This document shows positions 6,409-11,425 of a stretch of 13,893 nt of DNA, in pieces. Position numbers and translations under genes: made by a program. Position 1 is the stretch's first letter; each line of letters opens with the position of its first letter. Under the pieces are notes generated by a model that was not told the DNA's origin, made no database searches, and saw only the letters and a program-made list of their open reading frames with translations. Source of the DNA: a bacterium (GTDB lineage Bacteria > Patescibacteriota > Gracilibacteria > UM-FILTER-43-11); the NCBI GenBank assembly GCA_030426875.1, contig JAUHXI010000017.1, positions 1 through 13,893 of the forward strand, given 5' to 3'.

Positions 6409-7656
6409 CTATTTCTTCAAAGACTTCCGCATGAAAGCCGGCACCTCCAAATCCTCCTCCATCTGCTTCGCCTTAGACTTAGCCGCATCCGCCATCATGC
6501 CAGACGCCACATTAGAAGACGGTTGCCCCATGTTCATCTTAGAACTCGGCGCATTCCCCAAGCGAGCAATCGTACCAGACGCCGTTGAAGCATTTTGCTT
6601 AGTCTCAGCCTGCTCCTCAGGCGTAAACCCAGTCGCAATCACCGTACACTTGATTTCACCCGTGTAATTCTCGTTCACCACCGTACCAAAAATAATGTTC
6701 GCATTAGGATCAGCCGCCTCCGTGATGATCTTAGCCGCCTCATCCACCTCAAACATAGAAAGGTCATTGCCACCCGTAATGTTGAAGAGAATCCCCTTCG
6801 CTCCACTGATGGACATTTCGAGGAGTGGACTTTCGATCGCAGCACGCGCTGCATCCACCGCTCGGTTTTCACCCTCACCATAACCAATCCCCATCAACGC
6901 AGATCCAGCGTCTTGCATGATGGTTCGTACGTCGGCGAAATCGACATTAATCATACCGTGAGTCGTGATCAAATCCGCAATCCCTTGAATCGCCTGACGG
7001 AGCACGTCATCCACAACAATAAATGCATCAGTCAATGGAGTCTTCTTATCAATGATTGAAAGAATACGATCATTTGGAATCGTGATGATCGTGTCCACCT
7101 TAGCCTTGAGTTGTTCCAAGCCCTCGGTCGCTGAACGCATCCGGCTAGCCCCCTCGAATGAGAAAGGACGTGTGACCACAGCCACAGTTAGAATACCAAG
7201 CTCTTTAGCAATTTCAGCCACCACCGGTGCAGCACCTGTACCACTACCACCTCCCATTCCACAAGTGATGAAGACCATATCAGCCCCATCAATCATGGCC
7301 TTGAGCTCTTCACTACTCTCTTCTGCTGATTTTTTACCAATAGTAGGGTCGCTACCGGCTCCCAAACCTTTAGTGATCGCCTTACCAATATTGATGCGTT
7401 GAGGAGCTTGAGAATGATAAAGCGCCTGGGCATCCGTATTGATGGCAATGAATTCAACACCATCAACTTTGGCAGAAATCATACGATTAACCGCATTATT
7501 TCCACCTCCCCCCACACCAAATACCTTAATGCAAGCCAATGGTGTAATGTCTGGAGTCACCTCCTTTGAAGCGTTAGAGTTTCCATAATTGTTCTGACCT
7601 GAGCCAGAATGAGATGAGGAACCTCCTTTGAATAAATGTTTTAGCGATTGGGACAT
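6409..7656 (-). CDS. ftsZ: Cell division protein FtsZ (tubulin-like GTPase)
   Basis: FtsZ polymerises with GTP into the Z-ring at the division site. The 415-residue protein shows the nucleotide-binding GVGGGGNNAV (47-56), the tubulin signature GGGSGTG (135-141) and the catalytic T7-loop NVDFADV (237-243), so both halves of the active site are intact. The C-terminal tail keeps the conserved peptide DLEVPAFMRK (402-411), which docks FtsA, after a linker of roughly 50 residues. The N-terminus has an unusual Ser/Gly/Asn-rich extension of about 40 residues before the GTPase core. No nearer Met offers a family-like start, so I keep the ATG at 7656. An AGGA lies only 2 nt before the ATG, too close for a normal Shine-Dalgarno. 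It follows ftsA on the same strand after 126 nt, and co-transcription is likely. Confidence 0.97.
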   Translation of the reverse strand: MSQSLKHLFKGGSSSHSGSGQNNYGNSNASKEVTPDITPLACIKVFGVGGGGNNAVNRMISAKVDGVEFIAINTDAQALYHSQAPQRINIGKAITKGLGAGSDPTIGKKSAEESSEELKAMIDGADMVFITCGMGGGSGTGAAPVVAEIAKELGILTVAVVTRPFSFEGASRMRSATEGLEQLKAKVDTIITIPNDRILSIIDKKTPLTDAFIVVDDVLRQAIQGIADLITTHGMINVDFADVRTIMQDAGSALMGIGYGEGENRAVDAARAAIESPLLEMSISGAKGILFNITGGNDLSMFEVDEAAKIITEAADPNANIIFGTVVNENYTGEIKCTVIATGFTPEEQAETKQNASTASGTIARLGNAPSSKMNMGQPSSNVASGMMADAAKSKAKQMEEDLEVPAFMRKSLKK

Positions 7657-7695
7657 GATCCTATAATTTAGGTAATAATTAAATCAAAACAAAGG

Positions 7696-7716
7696 GAGCG
7701 AGATATAACACCGCTC
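7696..7716 (-). promoter_or_regulatory. Weak hairpin in the ftsA-ftsZ gap, possible attenuator
   Basis: On the minus strand GAGCG (7716-7712) can pair with CGCTC (7700-7696) across an 11-nt loop, followed by CC and a T-rich run (7693-7681). The stem is only 5 bp, so this is at most a leaky terminator or processing site that could set the FtsA:FtsZ ratio. No convincing separate ftsZ promoter was found in the 126-nt gap. Confidence 0.3.
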
Positions 7717-7782
7717 ATTATTTTGTTTTTTATTTTTTATCCTCACACACGCAAGGTAAGTGACTATAACTTATTTTTTTTA

Positions 7783-9015
7783 TTATGGCAAGAGGTTTTT
7801 AAACCACCCCTTCACTGAGCCAAATAATTTACCAACATTCAGGTTCCCCATCTTATAACTCGTCCCCTCATACTTAGAACCCCACGAAATCAAACCGATA
7901 GCGGTAGCATAGGCAGGGTCATCAATTTTATCCACCACTCCATCCACCTCAACAGGGAAACCAATTTGAACTGGGAGACCCAACACATCACGAGCCAAAT
8001 CCAAACAACCTGGCATCTTCACGGCCGCACCCGTCAAAATAGCACCCGCAGGCAACATGCCATCACGACCAATGGAACGTAACTCATCCTTCACCATCAC
8101 AAAGATCTCGTGATAACGAGCTTGAATGATTTCAGCCATGTGCTTCTTAGACACTTTTTGATTGTCAATTTTAGAAATCAAAGATAGATCAATGGTCTCA
8201 CGGTCACTGATGTCATCAGGAGACGTATGACCATATTCAATCTTAATTTTTTCAGCCGTATCAACCGAGGTACGAAGGCCAATGGCCACATCATTCGTCA
8301 CACTTTCACCCCCCACAGGAAGAGAAGCAGTGTAGAGAGTCGTCCCCTCTTCATAAACCGAAACAGACGTACTACCCGATCCCACATCAATCACCAACAC
8401 ACCCAATTCTTTTTGCCGACGAGACAACACCGCCTCAGCCGCAGAAAGGCTAGCAGGAATCAAATCATCAATGTCTACACCAGACTGGTGAATGGCCTTT
8501 TCAAGATTCTTAACAATAGTAGATTGACCCGTAATGATATGAGCATCCACCTCCAAACGAACCCCAATCATGCCCACAGGATTCTTAATCCCCTGCTGGT
8601 CATCAATAGAAAATGATTTTGGAATGATGCGAAGGATCCGACGATTGGATGGCATATTGACCGCTTGAGCCGCCTCAAGCACCCGGTTGATGTCATCATC
8701 AATGATCTCTGAACCCGCATGAGAAATGGCAATCACCCCCTTACTATCAAACGACTCCACATGAGAACCAGAAATAGAAGCAAACACATGATGAACTGGA
8801 ACCCCACTCATTCGCTCAGCATCCTCAAGCGCTGCAGAAATATTACTGATCGTTTCATCTACATCAATGATATTTCCTTTTCGCATACCAGTAGACGGAG
8901 CAACTCCCACACCAATGATGTTAGGTGTTTTTTTACCCTCTTGAATCAAGGCAATGACAACACGAATTTTTGAGCTGCCGACATCTAAGCTGGCAATGAT
9001 TAGTTCCTTAGCCAT
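7783..9015 (-). CDS. ftsA: Cell division protein FtsA (actin-like FtsZ membrane anchor)
   Basis: FtsA binds ATP and tethers FtsZ filaments to the inner face of the membrane. In 410 residues it shows the actin-fold phosphate-1 loop SLDVGSSKIRVV (9-20), an FtsA-specific subdomain region (about 80-165), the phosphate-2 motif VIDVGSGSTSVSV (208-220) and the adenosine motif AILTGAAVKMPG (325-336). A C-terminal amphipathic helix follows (about 395-410, with GKLFGS and VKGWFKNLLP), the membrane-targeting sequence. The length is typical for the family. The ATG at 9015 is preceded by a -10-like TACTAT only 5 nt upstream, so the mRNA may be leaderless. It is first of an ftsA-ftsZ pair; ftsQ, mur genes and other dcw-cluster members are not adjacent in this window. 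Confidence 0.96.
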   Translation of the reverse strand: MAKELIIASLDVGSSKIRVVIALIQEGKKTPNIIGVGVAPSTGMRKGNIIDVDETISNISAALEDAERMSGVPVHHVFASISGSHVESFDSKGVIAISHAGSEIIDDDINRVLEAAQAVNMPSNRRILRIIPKSFSIDDQQGIKNPVGMIGVRLEVDAHIITGQSTIVKNLEKAIHQSGVDIDDLIPASLSAAEAVLSRRQKELGVLVIDVGSGSTSVSVYEEGTTLYTASLPVGGESVTNDVAIGLRTSVDTAEKIKIEYGHTSPDDISDRETIDLSLISKIDNQKVSKKHMAEIIQARYHEIFVMVKDELRSIGRDGMLPAGAILTGAAVKMPGCLDLARDVLGLPVQIGFPVEVDGVVDKIDDPAYATAIGLISWGSKYEGTSYKMGNLNVGKLFGSVKGWFKNLLP

Positions 9016-9020
9016 TTAAT

Positions 9021-9048
9021 ATAGTAAATGAATAGTTTTTTTGATCAA
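9021..9048 (-). promoter_or_regulatory. Promoter of ftsA, apparently leaderless
   Basis: On the minus strand TTGATC (9048-9043), a 16-nt spacer and TACTAT (9026-9021) resemble -35 and -10 boxes, each matching 4/6. Only five bases separate the -10 from the ATG at 9015. A start site at the usual distance would fall on or next to the A of the start codon. Confidence 0.45.
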
Positions 9049-9149
9049 ACAAAAACTGGCGAAACAAGAATATAGAACCAGTCTACAGGATGAAATTAGA
9101 GGGGGCAAACCTTTTTTCATAAAAAAGATAGATGAAGGTCAATTGTACT

Positions 9150-9227
9150 AATTTTTTATTCAAATTAAATACCGCTCTATAAACTAAAATTGGTGAATAA
9201 AAAATTTAATTATTTGGTGAATAAAAA
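9150..9227. repeat. Inverted and direct TGAATAAA-type repeats
   Basis: AATTTTTTATTCA (9150-9162) is a perfect 13-bp inverted repeat of TGAATAAAAAATT (9194-9206). TTGGTGAATAAAAA occurs twice in direct orientation, at 9190-9203 and 9214-9227, exactly 24 bp apart. The core GGTGAATAA is the complement of TTATTCACC, one base away from the DnaA-box consensus TTATNCACA. Confidence 0.7.
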
Positions 9228-9347
9228 TTAAAAAAAGACCTGAAAAATCAATAAATATTGGTTTCAATCGAGTTAAAATAATAATTTAGTGTTTAAAAAT
9301 TGTATTCATCAATTGAGGGTGGTTAAAAAATGAAGTTCACACCAATA

Positions 9348-9426
9348 TGAACAAATTATTTATTCATTTATATTAAATAAAATATGACTTTATTTAAACA
9401 AAAAATATGAATAAATAATTTGTTCA
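9348..9426. repeat. Nested long hairpin: 20-bp outer and 9-bp inner inverted repeats
   Basis: TGAACAAATTATTTATTCAT (9348-9367) is the exact reverse complement of 9407-9426. Inside it TTAAATAAA (9373-9381) pairs with TTTATTTAA (9389-9397) over a 7-nt loop. The stem is nearly all A/T and has no T run after it, so it is not a standard terminator. It could be a cruciform, a protein-binding site or an RNA structure. Confidence 0.75.
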
Positions 9427-9590
9427 AAATAAGTAGTATATTTTTAGCAGAAAACGTAATCCTGCCTACTTCAAAAACTTTTCATAAAAACACCACAGGT
9501 ATAAAGTGAAGGCATTAAAAAAACACCCATTCTCATACCACCGTCCATGTGGGAATTATGATTAAGGGCTATAATTTAGACTTCAAAACA

Positions 9591-10826
9591 ATGAACTTCT
9601 ACCAAAACACCTTAAAAAACATGCAAAAAGCAGCCCAATGCATGGATTTAGACCCAGAAATTTTAGAAATCCTCTCACACACCCAAAAAAGCCTCATCGT
9701 CTCACTCCCCATACGAATGGATGATGGAAGTCTAAAAGTATTTGAAGGATATCGGGTGCAACATTCAGAGCTTCGCGGCCCCTTTAAAGGAGGGTTTCGT
9801 TATTTTCCTGAGGTTAATCTAGATGAAATCAAAGCCTTAGCCACCGAAATGAGCCTGAAATGTTCTGTGGCAGGCATTCCCTATGGAGGAGCTAAAGGGG
9901 GAATTAAATGCAATCCCAAAGCCATGTCTCAGGGGGAATTAGAACGGCTCACTCGAAAGTACGTTCAAGCCATCTACCAAATCATCGGCCCAGAGCATGA
10001 CATACCAGCCCCAGACATGTATACAAACCCACAAATCATGGCATGGTTCATGGATGAATACTCAAAACTAAGCAACAGACACCAACCAGGAGTTGTCACC
10101 GGAAAACCCATCGAAGTGGGAGGTTCATTGGGTCGAAACACAGCCACTGCACAAGGGGGTGCCTATATTTTGGAAGAATACATGAAGCAAAACAACCTGA
10201 AACCCGAAGCCATGACAGTGGTTGTGCAAGGCTTTGGAAATGCAGGTCAATACGCCACTGAACTCCTCCACGAGATGAACTGTACCATTGTGGGTGTGAG
10301 TGACTCCAAAGGTGGGATCTACAATGCCAAAGGCATGGATCCCAACGCCATCATAAAAATCAAAAAAGAAAAAGGCTCTGTCATCAAAAGCTCAGAAGGC
10401 GAAGTGGTAGACGCTCAAAAAATCCTGGAAAAACCCTGTGACATTTTAGTTCTCGCTGCCATGGAAAACCAGGTTAATGAGGCAAACATGAAAAATGTCA
10501 AAGCCAAACTAATCCTAGAGCTCGCCAATGGACCAGTAAATGGTGAGGCAGATGCGTATTTAGAAAAAAAAGGAGTGGTCATCATTCCTGATATCCTTGC
10601 AAACTCTGGAGGGGTGACCGTCTCTTATTTTGAATGGGTGCAAAATCAACAAGCGTATTATTGGACCTTAGAAGAGGTGCAAATGAAACTCAAACGAGGT
10701 ATAAACGAAGCCTTCCAGCGCACCTTAAAGTTTCAAAAGGATTTCGATTGCAGCATGAGAGAGGCCGCTTATGTCTCAGCCTTTGATCGCTTAGAAAAAG
10801 CAATGAAATTAAGAGGGCGGCAGTGA
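9591..10826 (+). CDS. gdhA: Glutamate dehydrogenase (Glu/Leu/Phe/Val dehydrogenase family)
   Basis: The enzyme interconverts glutamate with 2-oxoglutarate and ammonia using NAD(P)H in the cytoplasm. From this start the protein has 411 residues. Numbered from the longest open start (GTG at 9549), it shows GPFKGGFRY with Lys80, GGAKGG with catalytic Lys116, DIPAPDMYT with Asp156, the Rossmann loop QGFGNAG (227-233) and NSGGVTVSYFEWVQN (352-366). These motifs and the length fit the short hexameric class, closest by memory to archaeal and thermophile-type enzymes. Cofactor choice cannot be settled; Asp252 follows the second strand. Three starts are possible: GTG 9549, ATG 9558 and ATG 9591. The last leaves 42 residues before MDDGS, near the roughly 45 usual in relatives, and has TATAAT at 9570-9575, so I prefer it. 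No Shine-Dalgarno supports any of them. Confidence 0.93.
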   Translation: MNFYQNTLKNMQKAAQCMDLDPEILEILSHTQKSLIVSLPIRMDDGSLKVFEGYRVQHSELRGPFKGGFRYFPEVNLDEIKALATEMSLKCSVAGIPYGGAKGGIKCNPKAMSQGELERLTRKYVQAIYQIIGPEHDIPAPDMYTNPQIMAWFMDEYSKLSNRHQPGVVTGKPIEVGGSLGRNTATAQGGAYILEEYMKQNNLKPEAMTVVVQGFGNAGQYATELLHEMNCTIVGVSDSKGGIYNAKGMDPNAIIKIKKEKGSVIKSSEGEVVDAQKILEKPCDILVLAAMENQVNEANMKNVKAKLILELANGPVNGEADAYLEKKGVVIIPDILANSGGVTVSYFEWVQNQQAYYWTLEEVQMKLKRGINEAFQRTLKFQKDFDCSMREAAYVSAFDRLEKAMKLRGRQ

Positions 10827-10916
10827 GCGGGCCCACCTCTTTAGGCAATATTCGCAAATATTATCCTTAAAAAACTGTCAAATAACCAACCATTTACCCC
10901 TTAGTCGTAAAAAATT

Positions 10917-11354
10917 ATGCTAAAAGACCAAATTGTTGCCGACATGATCGCTGCCATGAAAGCCAAAGATCCAACTCTGGGCACTTTACGAATGCTCAAA
11001 GCTGACATCATGAAATACGAAACCAGTGGGGCAGATAAAATCGCTGACGATGAGGTAGTCCTGGGGATTTTGAGCCGCTCTATCAAACAACGAAAAGAAG
11101 CCGCAGAAGGGTTTAAGAGCGGGGGCAACATGGAAGCAGCTGAAAAAGAGCTTTCTGAAATCGCTGTGTTCGAAAAATACATGCCAGAGCAACTTTCTGA
11201 GGAGGACGTGAAACAGATCATTCAAGAGGTCATCGACCACACTGGAGCGGGACCAGGTGATTTTGGAAAAGTGATGGGGACAGCTATGGGTAGGTTGAAA
11301 GGGAGGGCTGATGGAGGAGTGGTTAATAAGGTGGTGAAAGAATTATTAGGCTAA
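10917..11354 (+). CDS. yqeY: GatB/YqeY-domain protein
   Basis: At 145 residues this matches the usual length of about 150 for YqeY proteins. The N-terminal helical part (MLKDQIVADMIAAMKAKD, then LRMLKADIM) is followed by the family-typical block of ILSRSIKQRKEA, a Phe-Lys-Ser-Gly-Gly turn and EKYMPEQLSEEDV. The C-terminal YqeY/GatB-tail subdomain contains GDFGKVMGTAMGRLKGRADGG (about 118-138). The family is related to the tail of the tRNA-dependent amidotransferase subunit GatB, which contacts tRNA. The role of stand-alone YqeY is not settled, though a tRNA or translation link is often proposed. It follows the GDH gene by 90 nt on the same strand. It has no Shine-Dalgarno and no clear promoter, so read-through from GDH is possible. 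It is convergent with carB. Confidence 0.9.
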   Translation: MLKDQIVADMIAAMKAKDPTLGTLRMLKADIMKYETSGADKIADDEVVLGILSRSIKQRKEAAEGFKSGGNMEAAEKELSEIAVFEKYMPEQLSEEDVKQIIQEVIDHTGAGPGDFGKVMGTAMGRLKGRADGGVVNKVVKELLG

Positions 11355-11358
11355 TTCA

Positions 11359-11379
11359 CCACTGATCACTGTCCACTGC
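11359..11379. repeat. Short heptamer array CCACTGA/TCACTGT/CCACTGC
   Basis: Three consecutive 7-nt units sharing CACTG lie in the 71-nt gap between the convergent yqeY and carB stops. No strong terminator hairpin is seen in this gap. Confidence 0.45.
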
Positions 11380-11425
11380 TAGAGTTTCACAAAATTAGGA
11401 AGAGTGCGTAAAATGAGTTAGTAAA

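Larger units (their letters stand above)
9016..9590. other. A+T-rich structured intergenic region between divergent ftsA and GDH genes
   Basis: This stretch of about 570 nt has no credible gene. By direct count, 9181-9300 has 20 G/C in 120 bases and 9361-9420 only 5 in 60. It holds the ftsA promoter, a small hairpin CTTTTTT-CAT-AAAAAAG (9111-9127), a 13-bp inverted repeat (9150-9162/9194-9206), a direct repeat (9190-9203/9214-9227), a nested hairpin (9348-9426) and a possible -10 TATAAA (9500-9505) for the GDH gene without a good -35. Confidence 0.65.

Noticed and set aside
7052..7402. 116-codon plus-strand frame
   Set aside because: It is fully antisense to the conserved GTPase core of ftsZ.
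7659..7687. TTGATT-16-TATAGG as an ftsZ promoter on the minus strand
   Set aside because: The -10-like box would end only 3 nt before the start codon, so transcription would begin inside the gene.
9547..9561. Five-codon frame ATG TGG GAA TTA TGA overlapping the ATG at 9558, as a translational-coupling leader for GDH
   Set aside because: No ribosome binding site or conservation can be shown, and the family alignment favours the later start at 9591.
9558..10826. UGA recoded as glycine (code 25), given the possible Patescibacteria context
   Set aside because: The GDH frame ends at TGA just where the family normally ends, and no in-frame TGA occurs in any gene. The standard code fits, though only this one gene uses TGA as its stop.
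10847..10862. AATATT-CGCA-AATATT hairpin after the GDH gene as a terminator
   Set aside because: The stem is 6 bp of A/T only and has no T run, so it is too weak to call.
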